The notes under the pieces are model-generated. The model saw only the letters and a list, made by a program, of their open reading frames with translations, searched no databases and was not told where the DNA came from. Shown here piece by piece: positions 58,601-64,000 of a DNA stretch of 64,000 nt (positions are counted from its first letter, which is position 1; the number at the start of each line of letters is the position of its first letter). A program made the position numbers and the translations under genes. The stretch comes from Cryptomeria japonica (taxonomy: Eukaryota > Streptophyta > Pinopsida > Cupressales > Cupressaceae): the NCBI RefSeq assembly GCF_030272615.1, contig NC_081409.1, positions 872,565,927 to 872,629,926 on the forward strand, in the 5' to 3' direction.

Positions 58601-59062
58601 AGGGCTCCATTATTAAAAAATTTAAAACAAAGGTGTGCTTCAAAATACACATCCTTCCATATTACATACCCTTCTTGTGCAATGTCTTTTCTTACCAATA
58701 CAGATCAACATTATCCACAATCGTCAATGTTTAAAGAAAAAATCTTAGAATGAGAATTTAAATATGTATTAATAAAACTCAAATTGTAGATTGGATACGG
58801 CATTGAGTTCAACAATGCATGAACAGAGACAGTACCAAGAGAGGTTATACAGCATTTTAAGTTTTAACAAACCAAAACTCTATTAAAAATTTGACCCATA
58901 ATTTCGCAATTTGAGAAGAAACAGATTCAAGGAGAAAAAAGTATACCTTGAAACAGCCATGATTACACCTGCAGCTACAAGTAAACAGCCAAAGAGCTGA
59001 CTCACAGTGTACCGCCTTCCTAAAAAGAGGACAGACAAAATGAGCTGCCACACCAGAAATGT
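26275..59062 (-). CDS. CLT: CRT-like (CLT) transporter, 3' part of the gene, 7 exons
   Basis: Joined in order (59062-58947, 54029-53930, 53850-53815, 53551-53501, 53256-53133, 26698-26573, 26432-26275) the exons give 711 nt: a continuous frame of ~236 codons ending in TAA. Diagnostic pieces are TFLVWQLILSVLFLGRRY, GCLLVAAGVIMAVS, GLFWPLLMMVSSLFQAG, DIFVVNSFGSGFQ, LPSYLKDGAACFVNMGS, GAPLLPLLFITVNMCFNISL and YVFTLPLPYIGA. These match the C-terminal half of plant CLT proteins, relatives of the Plasmodium chloroquine-resistance transporter in the drug/metabolite transporter superfamily. In Arabidopsis they act at the plastid envelope in glutathione and gamma-glutamylcysteine transport. Several hydrophobic helices are evident. 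The N-terminal exons (transit peptide and first helices) were not found in 59063-64000, so the gene is partial here. The intron between 53133 and 26698 is about 26.4 kb and packed with transposons. Family assignment is firm; substrate is by analogy. Confidence 0.9.
26573..26698 (-). CDS. CLT: CLT exon after the 26-kb intron
   Basis: 126 bp. It begins GC TGT GTA GGA (completing Ser) and encodes CVGAPLLPLLFITVNMCFNI then SLLRLVKMSSAVISSLSATLA, ending with one base (G) before GTACCA. Acceptor TTCCAG. Confidence 0.9.
26699..27770 (-). other. Intron sequence, nothing recognised
   Basis: This is the 3' end of the 26.4-kb CLT intron, in transcription order. No transposon domain or RNA gene was noted. 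Confidence 0.5.
27771..29221 (+). repeat. LTR-like sequence, plus orientation, 3' end unclear
   Basis: It starts TGTTGGTCG and soon has GTCATTGATGTCACG, the same opening layout as the solo LTR at 30401 (GTCATTGATGTCAAC). Near its right end it has TTTTTTACCCGAGAGGG and TTTTCCACG, typical of R/U5 in such LTRs, and several GTTGGTGC words. It meets an inverted relative at about 29222, so the true 3' end is not seen. Confidence 0.55.
30396..31747 (+). mobile_element. Solo LTR, 1342 bp
   Basis: TGTTGGATATTGCTGC (30401) to GTTGTTGCCAACA (31742), flanked by CTTCT on both sides (30396-30400, 31743-31747). It contains GTCATTGATGTCAACA near the start, a TATA-like GTATAAATAGG (about 31197-31207), and ACTGATTTACCCCCCTCC near the end. 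There is no internal region, so it is a solo LTR of a TGTTGG-type element. Confidence 0.82.
31806..33516 (-). mobile_element. Solo LTR of the TGTAATGTCCCC family, ~1.7 kb
   Basis: Plus coordinates 31811 (TGAAAGATGCC) to 33511 (GGGGACATTACA), flanked by CTTCA (31806-31810, 33512-33516). In minus sense it starts TGTAATGTCCCCTTCC, like the pair at 50237-52247. Around 33100-33370 words of the type CCCTAAAA-TAGGA recur. Removing it restores continuous flank text (GACTCTTCA|TGAAGAGAGACATC). Confidence 0.72.
34407..35153 (-). pseudogene. LINE RNase H domain remnant
   Basis: An open stretch of 248 codons: FPHLVWGIWKERNNIIF, then VKINFNGAAKGNPRLAGCGG, AKAIGAYQVLFLARQ, EGDSNNISQCL and ETNMAADFFAHKG. 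In RNase H the first Asp is changed (NFNG) and the Glu position reads AKAIGAY, so catalysis is probably lost. Confidence 0.8.
35205..37378 (-). pseudogene. LINE reverse transcriptase and zinc-finger remnants
   Basis: RT pieces in several frames: APDGFPMFFFQTFW, FDNFRPISLCNSFFK, NGFVLGRQILDSI (37378-36779); GLKQGDPISSILFTLMAES and QFVDDTIIMDG (36614-36363); LPSIYLGLPLCAKPLDSFW (36289-35972); and FAWILLQNKLLTL with CYLCLAEAESVSHIFLHCPF (35489-35205). Frameshifts separate them. Confidence 0.82.
37905..38513 (-). pseudogene. LINE endonuclease domain remnant
   Basis: MKFMSWNIRGLNNSHKQD, LLIQETKMP, ISNIYGPNNKVAKRRFW and WIIIGDFNTPL are visible in one frame. The distal SDH-type motif is lost by a frameshift. 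Confidence 0.82.
39540..40245 (+). repeat. Hairpin-bearing modules of element A
   Basis: The phrase CTAGG(A/G)TCGATTTTCCCC and variants recurs about every 60-72 bp (39888, 39948, 40007, 40080, 40151, 40215). Between them lie short inverted repeats: GTCAGGATTTATCCTGAC (39793-39810), GTCTGGATTTTTATCCAAAC (39985-40004), GTGGAATTTTTCATTCCAC (40057-40075) and GTCCGGATTTTCATCCAGAC (40129-40148). Stem sequences differ but pairing is largely kept. Confidence 0.8.
40396..40410 (+). promoter_or_regulatory. TATA-like box of element A
   Basis: GTATAAGAG follows the module array and an AT-rich tract, in the same order as in elements B and C. The position is inferred by that analogy. Confidence 0.4.
41706..44772 (+). 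pseudogene. Degenerate ORF of element A, homologous to the element C protein
   Basis: Read with frameshifts near 42025, 42215 and 43990 and stops at 42975, 44338 and 44558, this gives about 1000 codons. The N-terminus (MSSRWKQITDTN, YDPRSQMIKTPKG, AYLAEDAIAEVFGIP) aligns with the intact N-terminus of element C. The middle (WMPQGAIYDGW, DFQLRNVEWSTSFAMTSYLV, YPQLNMYRIEDYKRVND) looks globular and helical. A run of aspartates (~43657-43688) and basic stretches follow, then a charged coiled coil (REIEEKEKEKYREDNIK). No RT, integrase or protease motif. The protein family was not identified; it recalls retroelement-borne plant 'mobile domain' proteins. Three frameshifts suggest age. Confidence 0.75.
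45723..45905. repeat. ~100-bp tandem duplication
   Basis: GTTAACAGC(T/C)(A/G)CTCCATTAAT TAGATTACT occurs at about 45720 and 45804, followed in both by CTTCATATC(G/A)CT and AGTAACTTG. Confidence 0.8.
46166..46700. repeat. Tandem duplication with ~295-bp period
   Basis: GAACCAACAGCAAAG begins at 46170 and 46461. Both copies carry AAAGAGTCTATA(G/A)CACAGT, ATCCAGATCATAGTATCAAA and end ATTAATTTTGTTGCT. They differ at many sites, so the duplication is old. Confidence 0.85.
46701..49830. other. Intron sequence, nothing firm
   Basis: Unique-looking AT-rich intron. A short plus-strand phrase at about 47128-47165 (MRDFNTIKAPEKQ) faintly recalls a LINE endonuclease GDFN motif but is isolated. No RNA gene was seen. 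Confidence 0.45.
49841..50043. repeat. 203-bp near-perfect inverted repeat (MITE-like foldback)
   Basis: Left arm 49841-49925 and right arm 49959-50043 are 85 bp each with about 3 mismatches, around a 33-bp loop. Each arm contains its own palindrome GGATCACACTCTGTGATCC. ACATATAACCAA occurs just before the left arm (49831-49842) and again at 50073-50084, a possible 12-bp target duplication if the element extends 29 bp past the right arm. It is noncoding and would make a long hairpin RNA if transcribed with the CLT pre-mRNA. Confidence 0.9.
50232..52252 (+). mobile_element. Solo LTR (outer) of the TGTAATGTCCCC family
   Basis: Runs from TGTAATGTCCCCACTTTGG (50237) to GGGAACATTACA (52247), with GAGAA/CAGAA flanks (4 of 5 match). 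Without the inner insert it is about 1017 bp. It has GATATAAAAGGAAG (TATA-like, about 50420) and GTGCAGATCTGATT repeated twice. It is split at 50551/51541 by an opposite-orientation copy. Confidence 0.75.
50547..51545 (-). mobile_element. Solo LTR (inner), same family, opposite orientation
   Basis: 50552-51540 (989 bp) with exact AAGAG duplication (50547-50551 and 51541-51545). Minus sense starts TGTAATGTCCCTACTTTG and ends GGAGACATTACA. Over its first ~330 bp it is a near reverse complement of the outer LTR (CCTTTCAAAGGGCAGAAATA, GTGCAGATCTGATTATG), forming a large inverted repeat. Confidence 0.88.
52253..53132. other. Intron sequence, nothing recognised
   Basis: AT-rich. This is the 5' end (in transcription order) of the 26.4-kb CLT intron. 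No domain or repeat noted. Confidence 0.5.
53133..53256 (-). CDS. CLT: CLT exon before the 26-kb intron
   Basis: 124 bp, ALFVFLLLPFLSKLKGIPFS then QLPSYLKDGAACFVNMGSIS, ending AAG A|GTGAGT in phase 1. The intron donor is a good consensus GTGAGT even though the acceptor lies 26.4 kb away. Confidence 0.9.
53501..53551 (-). CDS. CLT: CLT short exon
   Basis: 51 bp, 17 codons AESIDIFVVNSFGSGFQ, acceptor CTTATGCAG and donor CCAG|GTAGGG. It contains the family's DLFVVNS(F/Y)GS-FQ motif. Confidence 0.88.
53815..53850 (-). CDS. CLT: CLT micro-exon
   Basis: 36 bp, 12 codons ESVFIDSAKHLK, acceptor TTTCCTGCAG and donor AAG|GTATGTTT. It corresponds to the E-(V/I)-FID-(S/A) segment that joins two helices in plant CLTs. 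It is too short for ordinary gene finders. Confidence 0.85.
53922..54260 (-). repeat. Left copy of a ~339-bp duplicated CLT segment
   Basis: Holds the intact 100-bp exon plus upstream intron. It matches 57889-58226 with roughly ten differences (about 3%). It is separated from that copy by element B and 122 bp of other sequence. Confidence 0.9.
53930..54029 (-). CDS. CLT: CLT exon, intact copy of a duplicated exon
   Basis: 100 bp, encoding (S)GAGTSQLLEQAGLFWPLL then MMVSSLFQAGASILK. Phase fits both neighbours: it takes 1 nt to complete Ser and ends at a codon boundary. It matches the SGSGAG...GLFW-LLM segment of CLT proteins. Confidence 0.9.
54261..54382. other. Unassigned 122-bp segment left of element B
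   Basis: Lies between the left duplication copy and the TGTTGTGACG start of element B. It contains GTGTTTTTCAACACTT, a small palindrome. It may be internal sequence of B's parent element or filler from break repair. Confidence 0.4.
54720..54900 (+). repeat. Short ACTTACTATTTTTAGTAAG-type repeats in element B
   Basis: CTTACTATTTTTAGTAAGTTT (two near copies at about 54715-54735 and 54777-54795) and related GTAAGTTTATATTTTTCGTAAG. Several are themselves inverted repeats (CTTACTA...TAGTAAG). Confidence 0.75.
55322..55700 (+). repeat. 85-bp tandem repeat in element B, about 4.5 copies
   Basis: The anchor CCGCCCAA (and one-base variants) recurs at 55343, 55428, 55513, 55598 and 55683, exactly 85 bp apart. 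The unit contains GGGCGCCAAAATGGAGGGGT and an inverted repeat GGAGGATT...AATTCCTCC. After 55700 it decays into looser GGCGCC / ATTCC motifs. Confidence 0.93.
56110..56400 (+). repeat. Degenerate ~65-bp modules in element B
   Basis: AATTCCTTCCT(C/T)AAGG(A)-type inverted repeats and AGGTGAAAA-TTGGC-AAG(T)GT phrases recur about four times. Confidence 0.7.
57060..57080 (+). promoter_or_regulatory. TATA box of element B
   Basis: CCTATATAAAGGGGTGACC is an almost perfect plant TATA box, placed after the module array and an AT-rich tract. Confidence 0.6.
57889..58226 (-). repeat. Right copy of the ~339-bp duplicated CLT segment
   Basis: Carries the exon copy with TAG (57897-57996) and intron. It joins native intron leading to the exon at 58947. 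Confidence 0.9.
57897..57996 (-). pseudogene. Duplicated CLT exon with a premature TAG
   Basis: A copy of the exon at 53930-54029, with the same acceptor (TTTTGCTAG) and donor (AAG|GTGATA). Codon 10 of the copy is TAG (57966-57968) where the other copy has CAG. There are also three other substitutions that change or silence codons. It lies upstream of the intact exon in transcription order, so including it would shift into a truncated protein. Presumably it is skipped or is a cryptic exon. Confidence 0.85.
58947..59062 (-). CDS. CLT: CLT exon (first one seen)
   Basis: 116 bp, acceptor TTTCAATGCAG before ACATTTCTGGTG, donor TTTCAAG|GTATAC. It encodes TFLVWQLILSVLFLGRRY then TVSQLFGCLLVAAGVIMAVS and ends in phase 2 (AG), which joins T of the next exon as AGT (Ser). 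Confidence 0.9.
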
Positions 59063-60519
59063 CTGCATTGAAACGGATGAATTTAGCAAGAAATAGCTAC
59101 AATAAGTGTTGGCCTTACATCTTTCACGTAATGCATCGTCATCATGGTAACAGCCCAAGTGGCAAAAATTTAGATATTATTTCTCTAGGCAAACTGATTT
59201 ATTATCAACTAAACATAGTTAATCATAAAAATTAGAAACTACTTCATTTATCCTAGTGAACATATAGGACATGAAAAACAGATCGAGTCTGTAAGATTAC
59301 TAAAATCACTACAGGATATCGATTCATTAAGTATCCATTTCCAAGTCTTCCCTGCATAAATAGTCCACATGTCCATTAACAAATGACAGAAATAATAATA
59401 GCAAATAGCAACTCAAAAACAAAACATGCTTTTATAGGAAGCAGTTAAATGCAAACTTAAGCACTCAATGCATATAGTTTGAATGAAAAAACAAACAATT
59501 TTATTGAAAAAATGGGATTTAAGTTAGTGTCTTACATTGTTTTCTTGGGTGAGGTTCATATATGTGGGCTTGGACCATGACTTGTGCTTCATCTCCTTTC
59601 ACTTGGATGCATATTTTACCTTTATTGTCATTTTCATTTATCTTCTTTGCCATTCCACGTAGTCATGAACACCCATGCTATTTTTATTATTTGTCTAGCA
59701 ATGCTTCATCGTTTTGATCATCAACTACATTGCACTATAAATATCCTTGGCACATCAATTTTGTTATCATGACAATCTTATATGCTTTTCCTCCCTATCA
59801 ACCTTAACTGGACATAAGAATTTGATCTCTTTAATCTCTACCATCAACTTCACCTTCCAATTTCCCGGGTCTGTCAGCTGTAAATTTCAGTCATCCTTAC
59901 ATCAAGAAAGCTTGTTTCCATCAATTACAGCTTGAAATTTATAAACATATCCATCTCTACTAAACAGGTATCATTTATCAATTTTAACATATCGTTGGAG
60001 CCTTAAATCAGGGTTTTACAACATTTTGTTTAAAAAATGGCTTTCATTTCTAAAGATAATGTGTCAATTTTAAATATTTATCTTTAATTTTTAATTTTTA
60101 ACCTAGAAACATTTATGATATTATAATTTTATAAGCTATTATAATATTTATATATTTAGGTCCCATTTTAGTTTTAAAATTTATTTCCATTTTACTATTT
60201 TTAAATTTTATTCAAATTTTAATATTCTTGCATTAATTAATTTTTAATTTTATTTATGTATTTTACATTTAATATCTTTAAATTTATTCCACGTAAGATC
60301 TTTAAATTTATTCAAAATCCAATATTTTTAAAATTAATTTGAATTTATTATTTTTGAATTTATTTAAACTTTATTACTTTTATTACAATTTATATTTAAT
60401 ATAATATATGTAAATGTAAATAATAAAAAATTGGACGGGGTTGGGTTTTACCCAACACATGTAGAGCTAATTTTGCTAATTTTAAACTATTGGAGATAAT
60501 CCAATCCCATTGTTAATAG
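59063..60519. other. CLT intron upstream of the first exon seen, no exon found
   Basis: AT-rich. Searched by eye for an exon ending in the expected P-(A/I)-x-x-LSQ before TFLVWQ; none was recognised. A possible but unconvincing frame on the minus strand is at 59110-59160. Confidence 0.45.
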
Positions 60520-60982
60520 GGATCTGTTGTGACCATTTCACACATCGCCCCATTTAAATGGGGACCCCCTCTTTTTTTGCTCGTTTTTGCTCGCCTTTCG
60601 CTTTGCTTTTTAGGGTTTTGGTTTAGTTTGTTAGTTGTCTGGACCAGGGTCAAGCCTTAGGGTTTCTGTTACTGTGTTTTCAAGCCAGAGTCCAGTCCAA
60701 TTTTGAATTTGAGAGCTTCCTCCCGAGGGATGCAATTTTGGAAATAAAGTGAATTCGCCAGTTGCTAAGTAAGTTGGTCTAGTTTCAATTGGGATTTTGA
60801 GTGCCACTCTGAAAATTTGTCTAAGTGTTGATGATGAGTGTTTGATTTTCGTCCGATTGAGTAGTTTTGACCAAATTTTGAAAATTTTGATAATTGATCC
60901 CGGGCATTAGAAATGACTTGTTTTTGCCTTGTGAAGTGATTAAACTCCCAAAATCTTGATATTTTGGCCTGTAGGAGCAAAA

Positions 60983-62742
60983 TCGCTCCTGTCCCTCAGT
61001 GAAGGACCGGAGCTCGTTTCTCAAAATCTTACTGTCCTTGCAGGATCCAAACGAATTTTAGAGTAGAAATGGTAAAGGGAGGCATGATCTTTCCATTGAA
61101 TATAATTTGAAGAATTTCGCAAAGACAAAAATGTGCCAGGAGTAAAAATCGCTCTTGTCCCTCAATGAAGGACCGGAGCTCAAAATCAAACATTGCCTTG
61201 TCCTTGCAGGATTTAAACAATTTGGCGATTTGAGGAGAACCAAGGAGATATGTTTCATCAGTTGAATATAAGTTGAAAGCGCAAACATGAGGAAAACATG
61301 ACTTTGAAGCTAAATCGCTCCTGTCCCTCAGCCAGGGACCAGGGCGAAAATCAGTGGTAGCTCCCGTCCCTCTCCCAGGGACCAGAGCGAAATTCCTCAT
61401 AAGGCAAAATTTGAGCAAAGATCAAGTGAACATTAATTTTGAAGCAAGAAAGGAGGATGAAATGAACCCGTTGAAGACAAATTGAAGATTACAAGACATC
61501 AATAGGAGACTCAAATTGGCCTAGGCGCTCCTGTCCCTCAGTCAGGGACCAGAGCGATTTTTGCCTTAGGTCAATTTCTCGCCAAGTTTGAACAAACTCC
61601 AAGGCAAAGATGAATGAAAGGGGGTACTACAAGACCATTGAAGATAATTTTGGAAGTTAGCGAAGTGTGATGGAACCTACAAGTGAAAATTCGCTCCTGT
61701 CCCTCAGCCAGGGACCAGGGCGAAATGTTAGTTATCTTGCCTTCCACTCAAGTTTAAATCACTCCAAGTCAGGATACAGGGTGGCAAGGACGTTTTGAGA
61801 TGTCTCGACGAAAAACGAAGTTGCAAGGACCACCAAGGATGAAGGATTTACACTCAAATACCCAAATTCGCTCCTGTCCCTCTCCAAGGGGCCAGAGCGA
61901 AAATGTTCAAATGAGGCCAAATTTGGGTTGCCATTCACATTTCAAGTGTTTGAAAGGAAGTAAGGAACATCATTTTGCGCCTTGAAGACAATTGCAAGTC
62001 AATATGATGAAGATTTTGCACTAAATGCCCTAGTTCGCTCCTGTCCCTCAGTCAAGGACCAGAGCGAAATTTCTATGGAGGCTTAAGTTTTGGATGTTGA
62101 TCACGTTTCGAGTGCTCAATAAGGATCAAAGGACCTCATTCTACGTTGTGAAGGTGATTGCAAGTCGATGGAAACAAAGATGACCCCAGAATACTAAAGT
62201 TCGCTCCTGTCCTTCAGGCAAGGACCAGGGCGATATTCACCATATTGGCCAGTTCTTTCAAAAATCACGCTAAGTCAAGGACGTACAAGGTTGCACAGGG
62301 TCAAGGTGTTCTTAAGAAGATGACATGCGAGGAAGTTAAACGTCAAAAGGTGATCAAATTGAGCCAAGAAGCTAAATCGCTCCTATCCTTCAGGCAAGGA
62401 CCAGGGCGATTTTCATTAAAACACTCATTTTCCTTTGAAGATCATGTCAAAGCAAGATTATATTGGGTCGAAGATATCATTTGGAAGGCAATGAACAAGA
62501 AGCAAAGATTAAAAGATGATGAATTTTGGCTAGAGCATAAAGTTCGCTCCTGTCCCTCACCAAGGGACCAGGGCGAAAACCATTTAAGCATCAAAATGCC
62601 TTGTTAAGGACGAATAAGGTAAACTTGGAACGAAGGGATAATGTCATTGCTTGCCACATGATGAAGATTGGTGATCGAAGAAACAAAGAATCAAGGCTAA
62701 AATGCAAGTTCGCTCCTGTCCCTCAATCAGGGACCAGAGCGA
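60983..62742 (+). repeat. Twelve hairpins at regular ~166-bp spacing
   Basis: The core TCGCTCCTGTCCCT-N5-AGGGACCAGAGCGA starts at 60983, 61149, 61315, 61359, 61525, 61691, 61868, 62035, 62201, 62377, 62544 and 62710. Steps are 166, 166, 44, 166, 166, 177, 167, 166, 176, 167 and 166. Spacers are diverged copies (GAAGACAATTGCAAGTC-type phrases). Arms are 6 + 6 bp with a 2-bp mismatch and 5-nt loop. Two copies (62201, 62377) have CCTT/AAGG in place of CCCT/AGGG, keeping that part of the stem paired; in the 62377 copy one stem-base pair (A/C) is lost. Confidence 0.93.
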
Positions 62743-63061
62743 TATGGTTTGTATCTTTCCACCCCTCCAAGTTTTGGCGCTAAAACATTTTTGAATTTTA
62801 TTAAATGCTAAAAATCGATAAATTTAATTAAAGATAGCATTTAAAAATAGCGCAAAGCATTTATTAATTAATTTTTGCCCTTTTAAAAAATCGAATTAAT
62901 AAACAAAGGCATTTAATTAATTAATTATTAATTTAATTAAAAATCGAATTTGAGCGCTTGGATTTAAATTCTTACAAAGTCGGCCTTTGGTTTTATTTAT
63001 AAATTGTTTTAAAATTGCCTTATTTTGCAAAGTCGGCCTTGAGGTAGTTGTAAGGGTAAGC

Positions 63062-63074
63062 GCCTATAAAGGGA
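63062..63074 (+). promoter_or_regulatory. TATA box of element C
   Basis: GCCTATAAAGGGAGG, at the same relative place as in B. Confidence 0.55.
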
Positions 63075-63390
63075 GGGTGATAATTTCGTTTTCAAATCAT
63101 CATTTCACCTTCATTCATATGCGATTTTGAGAGGACAAAGAGGAGCGAATTTCATAAAGGAGAAGTGCGAGTTTCTATTCAAAGTGGTGCGAATATCATC
63201 AAAGAGGAATACGAACTTTGATTGGAGGTGAGGCGAATTTGCTATCATCAAGACATTGAAGACCCCTTCCAAAGGTGGCGAATTACTAAAGAGGACGTTC
63301 ATTTGAAGAGAGATCACGTGGGAAAGCTTCAAATTAATTTTTGCCTAGGCAATTTTCTTCATTTTGCTTTTTAGAGTTAAACTCTCAAGC

Positions 63391-63600
63391 AAGGTATGGC
63401 GAAATCTTCCTTTCTCTCTTGTTTTGAATTTTGATCGTCATAGCCTTAAGTTTTGAATTTTGAAATTTTGAATTTCAATAGCTCAATCGTTTTTTGGGAA
63501 ATGATAACTCAAGGACTTATCATGAAGTTTCCTAAAATTAATCTAATCTATGTTATACATTGCAAAATCTAGTTTCTTATTATGAAATGTTGTGTAGGTA
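63391..63600 (+). other. Possible 5' UTR intron of the element C gene
   Basis: GCAAG|GTATGG at about 63390 resembles a donor and TTGTGTAG (63590-63597) an acceptor, just before the ATG at 63601. The region is T-rich. This is inferred from splice-like words only. Confidence 0.3.
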
Positions 63601-64000
63601 TGGCGACCCCAAAGGCGGGAGCATCCACCAGTCGTCCAGCTCTCATGAAGGAAGATCAAAAGACCGAAGAAGTAGAGACCAAGATCGTGTCTAAGTGGAG
63701 CAACATTGGAGATACCAACTTGGGTAACTTCAGTACGAAGAAGTTTCGAGAGGTCCCTTACATTGGCAAGCCATCACCTGTCGCCAGGAGGATAATTGAA
63801 AGTGGCATCATTAAGGCGGCCGGCTTCCCTCCAGCAGTACAGTGCCATGAGTTGATGATCGAGTGTGCTCGTCATTATGATCCTCAATCCAGAACGATCG
63901 TGTCCAAGGAAGGAAACACTTTGGCGTATCTTTCAGAGGAAGCTATAAGTGAGGCTTTCCATCTTCCGGAGCACAGAGATATGGTCTACAAGAGCATAGA
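63601..64000 (+). CDS. Element C protein, N-terminal part, family unknown
   Basis: Opens MATPKAGASTSRPALMKEDQ and stays open to the window edge (133 codons). It aligns with the element A protein: W-x-x-I-x-DTN, PSP, SGI-x-x-A-x-GFP, EL-x-x-x-CAR-x-YDP-x-S, AYL-x-E-x-AI-x-E-x-F. No stop, so this copy may be functional. No known catalytic motif; a disordered, charged N-terminus precedes a helical domain. Confidence 0.75.

Larger units (their letters stand above)
60525..64000 (+). mobile_element. Element C: A/B/C-family unit with hairpin array and an intact ORF start, runs off the window
   Basis: Starts TGTTGTGACCATTTCACACA, as A and B. Twelve hairpins at ~166-bp steps (60983-62742), an AT-rich tract (62790-62960), a TATA box (63065) and an ORF opening at 63601 follow. 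The right end lies outside, so size and TSD are unknown (left flank GGATC). Confidence 0.75.

Noticed and set aside
59105-59160. Additional CLT exon (TWAVTMMTMHYVKD before GTAAGG)
   Set aside because: It does not resemble the expected sequence preceding TFLVWQ (…PGP…LSQ) and has no clear acceptor.
60983-62742. CRISPR-like array (33-bp palindromic repeats)
   Set aside because: Spacers are ~133 bp diverged tandem copies, not unique 30-40 bp spacers, and there are no cas genes.
61800-62783. Open frames across the hairpin array with recurring RSCPSPR words
   Set aside because: The recurring peptide is just the hairpin sequence read in frame; there is no codon-level conservation between units.

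Overview
The window is plant nuclear DNA from a large, repeat-rich genome. The gene structure, PBS-type LTR elements, plant-type LINEs with a C-terminal RNase H and very long introns suggest a gymnosperm, probably a conifer. The species cannot be told from the sequence. Everything here was read by eye; no database search was run.

Host gene. One host gene is recognisable: the 3' part of a CRT-like (chloroquine-resistance-transporter-like, CLT) membrane transporter on the minus strand. Seven exons carry its last ~236 codons: 59062-58947, 54029-53930, 53850-53815, 53551-53501, 53256-53133, 26698-26573 and 26432-26275. All splice junctions are GT/AG, phases match and the stop is TAA. The 5' exons were not found and probably lie beyond the right edge. 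The gene has one ~26.4 kb intron (26699-53132). In the preceding intron, a ~339 bp block holding the 100-bp exon is duplicated on both sides of a 3.6 kb insertion, and the upstream exon copy has an in-frame TAG.

Left third (1-26 kb), 3' of the gene: LINE fragments and a nested insertion. A copia-like LTR element without pol (3251-21916, TSD TAAAT) carries a 41-bp tandem array. A long LINE (5594-21671, ~20-bp TSD) sits in its 3' LTR. A 7.6-kb LTR retrotransposon (10098-17705, TSD CCTGAC) sits in ORF2 of that LINE. This inner element has PBS, PPT, a coiled-coil/five-zinc-knuckle gag-like ORF and an uninterrupted 1124-aa ORF, but no protease, integrase, RT or RNase H.

Middle (26-53 kb), inside the long intron: an LTR-like sequence (~27771-29221, +) and an inverted relative (~29222-46169, -). 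The latter is loaded with two solo LTRs (30401-31742, 31811-33511) and a LINE (33841-45705, 17-bp TSD). That LINE is in turn split by element A (39149-45516), a TG...CA unit with a TATA box and a degenerate ~1000-aa reading frame. Further right are a 203-bp near-perfect inverted repeat and two solo LTRs of one family nested in opposite orientation (50237-52247).

Right part (53-64 kb): the CLT exons, element B (54383-57888) and element C (60525 to beyond the window end). A, B and C share their first ~30 bp. Each has an array of tandem modules containing short inverted repeats, then an AT-rich tract and a TATA box. A and C also encode homologous proteins. In C a 33-bp hairpin recurs 12 times, almost always 166-167 or 176-177 bp apart. 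This family, with its hairpin arrays and an ORF inside a TG...CA unit that shows no second terminal repeat, is the best candidate here for something undescribed.
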